Assembly (NCBI GenBank): GCA_910587305.1
Contig: CAJUKV010000058.1
Coordinates: 1 to 17,009, forward strand
DNA: 17,009 nt
Origin: an uncultured Lachnospiraceae bacterium
GTDB taxonomy: Bacteria > Bacillota > Clostridia > Lachnospirales > Lachnospiraceae
Direction: 5' to 3'
Shown: positions 1-7,315 of the stretch, piece by piece
Layout of the letters: each line of letters begins with the position of its first letter
How positions within the stretch are numbered: the first letter of the stretch is position 1
Position numbers and translations under genes: made by a program
The notes under the pieces: model-generated
The model's input: only the letters and a program-made list of their open reading frames with translations
The model's database searches: none
What the model was told of the DNA's origin: nothing

Positions 1-62
<62 letters not shown>

Positions 63-189
63 ATAATAATAAACCGCATGTTACACATACAAAAAACAAG
101 GTATTCCTCGTACCTAAATGATGGTAACATATGAATTTCCTTATGTCAATATAATTTTTTATTCTTACAATATATATTTTTTACTTTTA

Positions 190-242
190 CTGCTATTCAC
201 GGCCTGAAGGCCGCTCATAGCAGCATTTCGGCCCTTGGGCCG
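190..242. repeat. Two adjacent GC-rich hairpins in the gap between the tRNA and the Nudix gene
   Basis: The 303-base gap at 63-365 contains no gene that I can see. It holds a layered palindrome: CTGCTAT (190-196) pairs with ATAGCAG (217-223), and inside it CGGCC (200-204) pairs with GGCCG (209-213). A second palindrome, CGGCCC/GGGCCG, lies at 229-242. Neither is followed by a clean T-run. A degraded match to one arm (CCGTGAATAG followed by GCAG) recurs at about 1190-1207, which suggests a dispersed intergenic repeat. Confidence 0.6.
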
Positions 243-301
243 TGGCGATATTTCGAGTTTTGCTACGCAAAGATTGCCCCTCACACCTGAATCATTTAAC
301 A

Positions 302-332
302 TACGGTCAGCTCGCCGGGCGTGCTGACCGTA
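302..332. terminator. Ten-bp perfect stem-loop downstream of the Nudix gene, possible terminator
   Basis: TACGGTCAGC (302-311) is the exact reverse complement of GCTGACCGTA (323-332), with an 11-base GC-rich loop. It lies about 33 bases beyond the Nudix stop codon on the minus strand, where a terminator is expected. The minus-strand tail is not a good U-tract (TGTTAAATG), so it may act as an RNA-stabilising or rho-dependent structure instead of an intrinsic terminator. Confidence 0.4.
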
Positions 333-365
333 ACTTACTTTTTCAATAATTTTTACGATAGTTCG

Positions 366-908
366 TTATTTATAAAATGCAAAGGCATAAAGAAGTGCCA
401 AAATAGAGGTTCCGTCTCTGGTTTCATTATTTTTTAACATCTCAAGGACATCTTCTCGTGAAACCCATTTTTTCATTTTTACTTCATTTTCATCAAAGTT
501 CACAGATTCCGTATCAACTCTTGCGGCAAAAACATGACATATACCGTCAGACATCCCATTAGATGGATTCTCCGTACACAAAAACTTCAAATCTTTCACC
601 GTGCATCCTGTTTCCTCCATGCATTCCCTGCGTGCGGCTTCTTCTTTCGATTCCCCGTCTTCCACAACCCCCGCCGGAATTTCCCATTCCAAGCGCATTA
701 CGGTATATCGTTTGGAATGAATCAGCAGCACCTCGTCTTTCCCGTTAAAGATAACCAGGCTTACCGCTTCATGGGGATAATGGATTTGGTGATATTTTTC
801 TATAATACATCCATCCGGTAATCTTACTTTATCGGCATATAAGCACACAAAATCGCTTTCATAAATCACTTTTCTTTCTAATCTTTCCGGCAATTCCCTG
901 TAGTCCAT
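366..908 (-). CDS. Nudix hydrolase, ADP-ribose pyrophosphatase type
   Basis: A 180-residue Nudix hydrolase, most like the ADP-ribose/NDP-sugar pyrophosphatases that clear nucleoside diphosphate derivatives in the cytosol. The Nudix box is complete: G80, E86, R94-E95, E98-E99 and G101, matching the GX5EX7REUXEEXGU pattern that binds the catalytic metal. A proline- and glycine-bearing turn (EIPAG) precedes the box, as usual in ADP-ribose pyrophosphatases. I chose the start at 908 because GGAGG (916-920 on the complementary strand) sits seven bases upstream of it. An in-frame upstream ATG at 935 would place this ribosome binding site inside the gene. The exact substrate cannot be fixed from sequence alone. 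Two very small ORFs precede it on the same strand. Confidence 0.93.
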   Translation of the reverse strand: MDYRELPERLERKVIYESDFVCLYADKVRLPDGCIIEKYHQIHYPHEAVSLVIFNGKDEVLLIHSKRYTVMRLEWEIPAGVVEDGESKEEAARRECMEETGCTVKDLKFLCTENPSNGMSDGICHVFAARVDTESVNFDENEVKMKKWVSREDVLEMLKNNETRDGTSILALLYAFAFYK

Positions 909-963
909 TGTTATACCTCCGTATACAATCGGCAAAGCCTGTTATCATATATTGCAAGCTTTG

Positions 964-1068
964 CTACGATACTGCGTTAATACTTTTCCCCTTATCCCAA
1001 TTTATCATAACAAGCGGTGCTGCGCTAATCAGCAGTATTATCGACGAAATGATTATTTCAGCTGTCAT
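964..1068 (-). CDS. Possible 34-residue single-span membrane mini-protein
   Basis: An ORF of 34 codons starts at ATG 1068 with AAGGA eight bases upstream. It reads MTAEIIISSIILL, then a hydrophobic stretch, then a charged tail with WDKGK, so one transmembrane helix is likely. The reading frame that ends in the TGA overlapping this ATG begins at 1115 and encodes only 16 Lys/Gly-rich residues, itself preceded by AAAGG. The two would be translationally coupled through ATGA. Both lie upstream of the Nudix gene on the same strand. I do not recognise either one. Short length makes chance possible, although start, ribosome binding site and membrane character all agree. The rest of 909-1316 shows no other gene. 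Confidence 0.4.
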   Translation of the reverse strand: MTAEIIISSIILLISAAPLVMINWDKGKSINAVS

Positions 1069-1316
1069 TTTAATCTTCCTTCTCCATTACTTTTCTTTCC
1101 TTTTTCCTTACCCATATCATACTACCTTTTCATAATTCTGTATAGTTAAATAGTAAACAATATTTCCGGGCAGCTTGTGCGCATTCCTGACCGTGAATAG
1201 TAAGCAGCCTCAATCTGATATCCATACTTTACTTTCGATTTAACAATATTAAGGGAACCACTATCACCTATCCTTCATACTTATATGATATAGGGACTTG
1301 AAGGAGAGATTTTTTT

Positions 1317-3299
1317 ATGGCTATCGGTTATTTGATGATACAGGCGCGGACCGCTCACGAGGCGCTTCCTCTTGACGGGGCGCAAATCTGGATTATGGAT
1401 GATCAGGAGAAGCGTGTTTATCACTTGACAACGGATGAAAGCGGGGAAACTCAGAGGATTGCCCTGGAAACTCTGGATCGTTCCCTGTCTCTGAAACCTG
1501 ACTTTAAGGGAACGCCCTATATCAGTTACAATGTGCTTGCATTTGCGGATGGTTTTAATTCCGTACACATTTCCGGCATACCGATTCTGGAGGGCGAGAC
1601 TGCCATTCAGCCAATTGAATTTATTCCTATGCGGAATATGCAACGAACCCCGTCCGTAATAGAGATTCAAATCGGCGCGCCCGCCGTTTCCATGTCAGGC
1701 AGCCGCAATCAGGAAGCGCCCGATGTGGAGCCGCAGGTACTCCGTCAGGTTGTCATCCCAAATCCAATCACAGTACATCTAGGCAGCCCCGGCGCATCTG
1801 CATCCAATGTTCAGGTGTCTTTTCCCAATTATGTAAAAAATGTTGCCAGCAGCGAAATTTATCCCACATGGCCGGAGGCGTCCCTGAGGGCAAATATTTA
1901 TGCTATTATCACTTTTGCACTCAATCGGGTTTATACCGAATGGTACAGGAGCCGCGGCTACAGCTTTGACATAACAAACAATACCGCCTATGACCAATAT
2001 TTTATATATGGGCGGAATATTTATGAATCTATCAGTCTGATAGTGGATGAAATTTTCAATGAGTTTGTCCGCAGACAAGGACAGATCGCACCTTATTTTA
2101 CATCCTTCTGCAACGGAACCACCGCAACCTGTGCAGGGCTATCCCAGTGGGGGACAGTTACACTGGCAAATCAGGGGCTTAGCCCCCTGCAGATACTGCG
2201 CTCCTATTACCCAAAGGATGTGGAAATTGCCGAAACAAATATTATTACCGGCATTCTGTCCTCCTATCCCGGTACCGCCCTTAGAACAGGAAGCACGGGA
2301 CTTGACGTACAGACCATTCAAACTTATTTGGGGAGGATTCGACGCAACTATCCCGCAATTCCGGCAATTACGGATGAAACAGGCGTTTTTGGCGAGAGCA
2401 CAAAAGCGGCCGTTGCCAAATTCCAGAGTATTTTCAGTCTGGCCCCTGACGGCATCGTTGGAAAGGCCACTTGGAATAAGCTTTCCTACTTATATACCGC
2501 CGTAACCAGGCTTACCGATCTTAATAGCGAGGGGACTTCCCTTGGGATCGGAACTGTTCCGCCCTCTTCGGTTCTTCGCCTTGGCTCCTCCGGCCAAGAT
2601 GTTATTACCTTGCAGTACCTTTTGAATGTGGCTGCCGAATTTAATGCTACAATTCCGGCCCCTGTCCAAGACGGAGACTTCGGGCTTGAGACACAGCAGG
2701 CGGTTGCCGCCTTTCAAAGTGCGTCGGGCCTGAAACCCGACGGCATAGTTGGGCCCCTCACGTGGCAGGCTTTGTATCAAACCTATCTGGGAGTGGATGC
2801 CGTAATTCCTCCGGGCTCCGATGCGGGAGTGATAGAGTATACCGTCCGTTCGGGGGACAGTCTTTGGCAGCTGGCACAGAGATATCATACCACCGTAGAA
2901 GCCATCAAAGAACTAAACGGCCTGACCAGTGATAATTTAAGCATTGGGCAGGTATTAAAAATTCCTGTGACGGAATCTTCGGGAGGCTCCTACTTTGAAT
3001 ATGTTGTCCGCGCCGGAGATACCCTTTGGGCGTTGGCGCAGCGATATCATACCACTGTAAATGCCATTAAAAATCTAAATGGACTCTCAAGCTCTGCTTT
3101 GAGCATTGGCCAAATACTCAAAATCCCTTCCACGGGGTCGGCCCCTGCTCCATATTTTGAATATACCGTCCGCTCCGGAGATACCCTCTGGCAGCTGGCA
3201 CAAAGATTTGGCACAACAGTGAACAAAATAAAAACCTTAAACGGTTTAAGCAGCGATATACTAAATATCGGCCAGGTGCTGCTGATTCCCAACGACTAA
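1317..3299 (+). CDS. SleC-like spore cortex-lytic enzyme with two peptidoglycan-binding and three LysM domains
   Basis: A 660-residue protein and the only plus-strand gene. Residues 1-105 form a beta-rich pro-domain like the N-terminus of clostridial SleC. Residues about 145-305 match the SpoIID-fold catalytic region of SleC: ASSEIYPTWPEASLRANIYA places the candidate catalytic Glu at 180, followed by TEWYRSRGYSFDITNNTAYD. Two peptidoglycan-binding-1 repeats follow (about 322-390 and 418-488, each with an FGxxTxxAVxxFQ core and PDGIVG), then three LysM repeats (506-550, 561-604, 614-658). Known SleC proteins degrade spore cortex during germination and are usually near 440 residues, without LysM, so this is an extended version. 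No signal peptide is seen, as for SleC made in the mother cell. AAGGAG at 1301-1306 supports the start. CATACTTATA at 1276 could be a sporulation-sigma -10, but no convincing -35 is present. Confidence 0.88.
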   Translation: MAIGYLMIQARTAHEALPLDGAQIWIMDDQEKRVYHLTTDESGETQRIALETLDRSLSLKPDFKGTPYISYNVLAFADGFNSVHISGIPILEGETAIQPIEFIPMRNMQRTPSVIEIQIGAPAVSMSGSRNQEAPDVEPQVLRQVVIPNPITVHLGSPGASASNVQVSFPNYVKNVASSEIYPTWPEASLRANIYAIITFALNRVYTEWYRSRGYSFDITNNTAYDQYFIYGRNIYESISLIVDEIFNEFVRRQGQIAPYFTSFCNGTTATCAGLSQWGTVTLANQGLSPLQILRSYYPKDVEIAETNIITGILSSYPGTALRTGSTGLDVQTIQTYLGRIRRNYPAIPAITDETGVFGESTKAAVAKFQSIFSLAPDGIVGKATWNKLSYLYTAVTRLTDLNSEGTSLGIGTVPPSSVLRLGSSGQDVITLQYLLNVAAEFNATIPAPVQDGDFGLETQQAVAAFQSASGLKPDGIVGPLTWQALYQTYLGVDAVIPPGSDAGVIEYTVRSGDSLWQLAQRYHTTVEAIKELNGLTSDNLSIGQVLKIPVTESSGGSYFEYVVRAGDTLWALAQRYHTTVNAIKNLNGLSSSALSIGQILKIPSTGSAPAPYFEYTVRSGDTLWQLAQRFGTTVNKIKTLNGLSSDILNIGQVLLIPND

Positions 3300-3416
3300 G
3301 CGGAAGGTTAAATACCGCCGACTTCGTGGTCCGGCTTCCGGAATTGGGTAGAGAAGATTTTTCTCCCTGCTTGATGCGCAGACCTGGCTGAATAGTTACC
3401 GGGCCTGTGCATAAAA

Positions 3417-3463
3417 AACCGCAATCTCCTGCACTTTGGGGGATTGCGGTTCTTGTCTTTTTT
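3417..3463. terminator. Bidirectional intrinsic terminator between convergent genes
   Basis: AACCGCAATC (3417-3426) pairs with GATTGCGGTT (3442-3451), extended inward by CC/GG pairs. The plus strand continues with CTTGTCTTTTTT, ending transcription of the SleC-like gene. On the minus strand the same stem is followed by TTTTTTAT, serving the methyltransferase remnant coming from the other side. The convergent gene arrangement fits a shared terminator exactly. Confidence 0.85.
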
Positions 3464-3529
3464 ATTTGGTTTTAAACATGAATTTACTTGGGAGGCAGGC
3501 AGCATTCTTTTTTCGAGAATCACAAATAT

Positions 3530-3988
3530 TTAAAAACTTTCATTAACCCGAACATCCATTTCTCTAAAAAATGATCTTTTTCTTGCCAGCACATTTACCC
3601 ATTGCTCATTTTCTCTGCCTTTACGGACGTCCCCTGTTCTAAAAATGTTCTCCACCGCAAAGCAATTATTTCCCATAAGGCTTTCCGGCAAAGCTTCCTC
3701 GTAATCATAAAATATTCTGTTCTGATCCATTCTCATACCTTTCCCGTATTTAAAAGATGCATAGAGGATTCCATCCTCTTTCAGGGCCTCCCGGAGCCGT
3801 TTGAGAACTCCGCTTATCTCTTCATACGGAACATGCGGAAGAGATGCGCATGCCCATATTCCGTCAAACTCCTGCTGAAACTGCAATTCCTCGAATCTTA
3901 TGCAGATAACCTTCCGCTTTATTAACTTTTCAGCTTCTTTACATATTTTTTCGGAAGCATCCAACGCGGTTACCTGATATCCCTGCAT
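3530..3988 (-). pseudogene. Class I SAM-dependent methyltransferase lacking its N-terminal SAM-binding motif
   Basis: The 152 codons match the second half of a roughly 200-residue class I methyltransferase: GYQVTALDAS (motif II), DGIWACASLPHVPYEE (motif IV region), DGILYASFKYG (motif VI region), and a C-terminal TGDVRKGRENEQWVNVLARK. The glycine-rich motif I (DxGxGxG) and everything before it, roughly 60 residues, is absent. Upstream, the frame stays open for only eleven codons before a TAA located at the end of the neighbouring TfoX-like gene. There is no ribosome binding site at the first ATG. I therefore read this as a 5'-deleted gene with a deletion edge between about 3988 and 4015. A fragment without motif I should not bind SAM in the usual way. 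Confidence 0.75.
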
Positions 3989-4014
3989 AAAAGCGGAGCT
4001 TATTGTCAGTAACG

Positions 4015-4263
4015 TTATAACTGCTTAAAATAATCTCTTAACTCCGCTTTGCAGGTATCCTCAAGCTGTTTTATTTCCACTCCACGAATAGCCGCTTCCA
4101 AATGATAGAGAATAACGACACAAGTGCCCGGATACTTCTCTTTAAGCCGAAAAACCGCTTCTTTACTTCCGATTTCCGTTAATTCTTCGGCGGAATGAAT
4201 ACCAACCGAATGAAGCTTTTTTTCCATTGTCTTACCTAATCCTAAGGACGTAACTGCTGCCAT
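4015..4263 (-). CDS. TfoX/Sxy C-terminal-domain protein
   Basis: An 82-residue protein that is almost entirely a TfoX C-terminal domain: LGLGKTMEKKLHSVGIHSAEEL is a helix-hairpin-helix-like opening, followed by LKEKYPGTCVVILYHLEAAIRG and a Lys/Glu-rich end. In Proteobacteria the full-length TfoX/Sxy proteins regulate competence. The stand-alone C-terminal domain is common in Firmicutes and its role there is not known. AAGGGG lies a few bases before the ATG at 4263. The gene ends only 26 bases before the truncated methyltransferase, at the apparent deletion edge, but its own domain looks complete. Confidence 0.8.
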   Translation of the reverse strand: MAAVTSLGLGKTMEKKLHSVGIHSAEELTEIGSKEAVFRLKEKYPGTCVVILYHLEAAIRGVEIKQLEDTCKAELRDYFKQL

Positions 4264-4319
4264 ATTTACCCCTTATATCATAACCCACTCACGGTACTGC
4301 GTTAACAAATAGTTTTTTG

Positions 4320-4436
4320 TCATATATTTTGTTCCAGATAATCTACATTATCCGGCTTGCGAGCCTCCGCGCTATTTCTGTTAATCAGCTCTCTGCAGTA
4401 CCTTATCCTATTTTCTCTTAAAATCAATCCAGCCAT
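4320..4436 (-). CDS. Possible 38-residue ORF overlapping the 3' end of the upstream gene
   Basis: Beginning at ATG 4436, inside the last codons of the large helical protein but in another frame, 38 codons remain open to TGA at 4320. The peptide is basic and helical (LRENRIRYCRELINRNSAEA then RKPDNVDYLEQNI) and looks like coding sequence in composition. No strong ribosome binding site precedes it, so translation would rely on coupling to the upstream gene. It might also be the displaced C-terminus of that gene or a remnant. Not recognised. Confidence 0.3.
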   Translation of the reverse strand: MAGLILRENRIRYCRELINRNSAEARKPDNVDYLEQNI

Positions 4437-6180
4437 AATTTCTCATTTCTTCACGGAATGTGCTCCTTCGCGGATACTTATCCTTATACGATGTCATAAG
4501 CCTCTGTTTCGCTCCCATCTCTCCCGTGGATTCCAGCACCTCGCCCAAAGCAGCGATGTACGCCGCACATTCTCCGTAGTAGTTTCTGCGGTTCGCATCC
4601 ATAATTCCTGCTGTCCGTTTTTCAAGCAGCGCTGTAATACTTTTTAATGCACGATCTCTTATATCAGATTTCATTGGCGCCATAGACTTCCATTTTAAAA
4701 ATACCTGGCAAAATAGATCGCTTTCGTCCGTATCTTCAAACCCGCAGACGCCCTTTCGATACTCCTCCGGGGAAAATTTCATTGCACTTTTGGCCATCCC
4801 CACCATAGCGGCGATTCCCTTGCCACTCCATTGCCCCTCATACAAATATAACAGATACAGTGCAATTCCCTGTTTCATAAAAGTGCCTGTCCAGCCTAAT
4901 GCGCCCGATTTATTCAATCCTTCATCCAATACATCCGCGAACTGCCCGTCTAAAAATCTGAGCAATAAAACCATATTTCCGTCCGGCCTGTTTTCTGCCC
5001 TCTCAGAGTGTGAATAACTTTTTTCATAATACGCAAAAGAATCGTCACTTTCCTTTAAGGATAATTTCATTAAAATTTTTCCAAGATCTTCCCTTTTCTT
5101 ATCGTTTTCTCTGCCGTTTAACAGCACCCGGAGATAATTCAGGGCGGATGTATCAGATTCATAAGCGACGAAACAGCATTTTTCGAGCAAAGACTGTTTC
5201 CCATCCGCCGCAATAACATACTCGGCCGTTTTCAGTGCCGCTTTGCTGCGCATAATAAATTTCTTAGGTATAGTCTCCATCGCTTTTATTCCTATGGATA
5301 CCATATCACTTGCCGTCACATATTTTCCGTTTTCCAACAGGTTCAAATATAATCCCGGATGGAAAGCGGCATATTTTTCCGCATATCGTTCCTCCAAGGA
5401 AACATCATTTAGCAGACTGACTGCTTCCAAAATAAGACGGTCAGCATCATGCCCTGTCTTATCCCCAAGATATGTTATCCAACGCGGGAGAAAATCTTCA
5501 AGCGCAGGTAATTCCTCATCTCCGTGCTGCATAATTGCTTCTAATGTGATTTCATCTTTTTTTGAATTTATAAACACTCCATACAACGTCTCCGGGCGTT
5601 TGGCGGGCGGCGCTGCATGATATGCGCAGTATGCCGTATCAAGAATAAAACGTTTCATGTCACAATTCAAAAACTCATGATACTCCATGTCCTCAAGTGA
5701 AAATTCTTCACCGCCATACTCACTTTCGCACAGAATTTCCATTGCTAACATTTGATTTCCAACTTCAAAGCCTTCCTTATACTTCTCCCTGTCCATACAG
5801 ATATGCACAAAATCGCAAGCCTCATCAAGCATATCTGAAATTCCGCTATCGTCTCTATAATAAAATTCCTCGACACTGTCGTTATACCAGTCATCATACT
5901 CTTCGTTCAATATTCCGGTAATTGAAACTTCCTGCGAATCAATGGTCTTTAAATTCTCTTTGATGCGGCGATACATCTCATCAAAATCAATATCTTCCGC
6001 CTCTTTTTTATTGGATGCCTTTTCCCCTTTATTTCCAACAGATTTCAACGTTTCCAGGAACTCTTCCCTGCGGTGCTCCGGAAAAGTTCTTCCGATATCA
6101 TGAATAAAAATGGCGAGCTGCTCTTTTGAGTATTGGGCCGTAAAGGTATCTGTCTGTTTTAAAAAATTTGTCAGATTCAT
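4408..6180 (-). CDS. Large helical protein of unknown function
   Basis: A 590-residue protein that I cannot assign to a named family. It opens with NLTNFLKQTDTFTAQYSKEQ and a short helical region on host-like Ile/His/Phe residues, then a Lys/Glu-rich linker near residues 55-65. The remaining part is acidic and alpha-helical, with spaced aromatic pairs suggesting TPR- or HEAT-like repeats. The C-terminus (DKYPRRSTFREEMRNYGW) resembles the end of proteins found next to SWIM zinc-finger families, but I see no CxC..CxH signature here. No signal peptide or membrane segment is seen, so a cytosolic scaffold role is possible but unproven. The start at 6180 is chosen because CGGAG lies seven bases upstream. 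A longer frame to 6282 has no such site. Confidence 0.75.
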   Translation of the reverse strand: MNLTNFLKQTDTFTAQYSKEQLAIFIHDIGRTFPEHRREEFLETLKSVGNKGEKASNKKEAEDIDFDEMYRRIKENLKTIDSQEVSITGILNEEYDDWYNDSVEEFYYRDDSGISDMLDEACDFVHICMDREKYKEGFEVGNQMLAMEILCESEYGGEEFSLEDMEYHEFLNCDMKRFILDTAYCAYHAAPPAKRPETLYGVFINSKKDEITLEAIMQHGDEELPALEDFLPRWITYLGDKTGHDADRLILEAVSLLNDVSLEERYAEKYAAFHPGLYLNLLENGKYVTASDMVSIGIKAMETIPKKFIMRSKAALKTAEYVIAADGKQSLLEKCCFVAYESDTSALNYLRVLLNGRENDKKREDLGKILMKLSLKESDDSFAYYEKSYSHSERAENRPDGNMVLLLRFLDGQFADVLDEGLNKSGALGWTGTFMKQGIALYLLYLYEGQWSGKGIAAMVGMAKSAMKFSPEEYRKGVCGFEDTDESDLFCQVFLKWKSMAPMKSDIRDRALKSITALLEKRTAGIMDANRRNYYGECAAYIAALGEVLESTGEMGAKQRLMTSYKDKYPRRSTFREEMRNYGWIDFKRK

Positions 6181-6268
6181 GTCGAGTCTCCGTTTCAAAA
6201 ATTGTTTTATATTAATAACTGCGAAGGTTTTCCTGCGTTTACGCTGTTGAAATTGTTTGATGTACTTT

Positions 6269-6297
6269 ATGCTATACCTCAATTGAATATCTGTTAA
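6269..6297 (-). promoter_or_regulatory. Candidate sigma-A promoter for the large helical protein
   Basis: On the minus strand TTAACA (5 of 6 to the -35 consensus) is followed after 17 bases by TAGCAT (4 of 6 to the -10). The start codon at 6180 is about 80 bases downstream. The -10 is imperfect, so this is a plausible but unproven assignment. Confidence 0.35.
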
Positions 6298-6300
6298 AAC

Positions 6301-6458
6301 TTACGGAAAATGCTCCTTTAAATTTATTTCAGCATGAGCTAATTCCTGTTCTGAAGTTTATGAATATGATGCCATGTGATATCATCTTGAGAATTCATAT
6401 TTTCAATATCATTATAAATGAACCTGTTGTGGAATTCCTCATTTAACCATTTTTTCCT
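6301..6458 (-). pseudogene. Frameshifted remnant with a WHH motif, possibly from an HNH-type nuclease toxin
   Basis: After a TAG at 6459-6461 the minus strand reads KKWLNEEFHNRFIYNDIE, then DDITWHHIHK, and hits a stop. If one base is added to the T3 run at 6357-6359 (AAA on the minus strand), the frame continues as TSEQELAHAEINLKEHFP to a TAA at 6301. The merged piece looks like the C-terminal end of a protein, and the WHH element recalls the WHH branch of HNH nucleases used by polymorphic toxins. That link rests on a very short motif and is weak. No start codon with a ribosome binding site remains. Confidence 0.35.
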
Positions 6459-6539
6459 CTATATGATAACATAAATTATTCTAAAAGACATTATAATTTG
6501 TGATTGAAAATAAACATTATTTTAATTTTCAAACACGCT

Positions 6540-6748
6540 CTAGTACAGCATTGCCTCCTTCCTCTCTTCTTCCACAATGCCAAAAAACTCCCGCCCGGCA
6601 TCTGCATGTTGGCTGCAGGGGCCAGCCTCTTCCCTTACTTTCAGAATATAGATATGGCTCCTGTCGCCATTTTCCTTAAAAGCGGCATATTCCATCCCTG
6701 CCTTTTCAAGATATGCAAAAATCTGCCTTTTCAGTTCCCCGTCATCAT
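6540..6748 (-). pseudogene. Small frameshifted gene, function unknown
   Basis: A minus-strand frame ending in TAG at 6540 reads ELKRQIFAYLEKAGMEYAAF, then KENGDRSHIYILKVREEAG, and continues to KEAMLY, with clearly coding-like composition. Upstream it has no start: an ATG-ATG pair at 6743-6748 lies in the adjacent frame and stops after five codons. Adding one base to the C4 run at 6737-6740 would join that ATG to the long frame, giving a protein of about 70 residues. I do not recognise the family. It lies just downstream of the DUF29-like pair on the same strand. Confidence 0.4.
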
Positions 6749-6799
6749 TTCCGGATAGTTATCGTCTGTCTCACCTTCCTAAAATCACTTACCTGTTTT

Positions 6800-7315
6800 T
6801 TAATCCGGTAATTTCTTCAACAGTTCGTCAACCATACTATCCACTAATTCCTCTAAACTCCAAGGGCAATGCTCCGGTATAACCTGTGATCTGTCAGCAC
6901 GGTCCGGATAACGTTCACAGACTTTTTGATACCGTTTCACGCCTGCTTCATAAATATCCTGCAGTGCGCCGGACAGATATTCTGTCAAAGCCGTATCTCT
7001 TTCTTTTTTATTCCACTCTATGGCATAGGCAGCTTCCAGCCGACCGGTCCTGACCTCCTCCCCCCAGTTGCCATGTTTCCTGTCATTCGTATAATACTTC
7101 ATTTTTAAAAGCAAAAGATGTTCAATCATAATGGCAAGCGCATGGAAAGCACGGTTTTGCCGCATCTTCTCTTCCACAAACACTTCTTCTTTTACAGCTT
7201 CCCGGAACGGTATCCCCTTCTGCACTGCCATAAGCGCCCGTTTCCATCCACTGATCTCATATGTATAATATTCAAGCCTGTCAAGGCATGCCTTAAGTTC
7301 CCTTTCCCTGTTCAC
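6800..7315 (-). CDS. DUF29-like protein (second of a tandem pair)
   Basis: A 171-residue helical protein with the layout of the DUF29 family. An N-terminal heptad-like helix is followed by a conserved helix pair (FHALAIMIEHLLLLKMKYYT then NWGEEVRTGRLEAAYAIEW), a long ALQDIYEAGVKRYQKVCERY helix, and the closing signature HCPWSLEELVDSM...LLKKLP. DUF29 proteins are widespread and have no known function. The start is a GTG at 7315 that overlaps the TGA of the upstream paralogue (GTGA), so the two are probably translationally coupled. Shared ends (CPWSLEEL and CPWTLEEL, LLKKLP and LLNKLP) show that they arose by duplication, with wide divergence elsewhere. Confidence 0.8.
   Translation of the reverse strand: MNRERELKACLDRLEYYTYEISGWKRALMAVQKGIPFREAVKEEVFVEEKMRQNRAFHALAIMIEHLLLLKMKYYTNDRKHGNWGEEVRTGRLEAAYAIEWNKKERDTALTEYLSGALQDIYEAGVKRYQKVCERYPDRADRSQVIPEHCPWSLEELVDSMVDELLKKLPD

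Noticed and set aside
970..980. 11-base match TACTGCGTTAA repeated at 4295-4305
   Set aside because: It is short, has no flanking similarity and lies in unrelated contexts. Chance or shared codon use is enough.
2490..2888. 132-codon minus-strand ORF, with others at 1779-2078 and 3047-3292
   Set aside because: They lie wholly antisense to the SleC-like gene, have no ribosome binding sites, and their composition follows from the sense codons.
2830..3295. Threefold DNA repeat
   Set aside because: It encodes the three LysM domains of one protein, so it is explained by domain duplication and is not a mobile or CRISPR repeat.
3308..3523. 71-codon minus-strand ORF after the SleC-like gene
   Set aside because: It runs through the bidirectional terminator stem and has no ribosome binding site.
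6504..6758. 84-codon plus-strand ORF
   Set aside because: The minus strand of the same stretch reads as a more protein-like, frameshifted gene. The plus ORF lacks a ribosome binding site.
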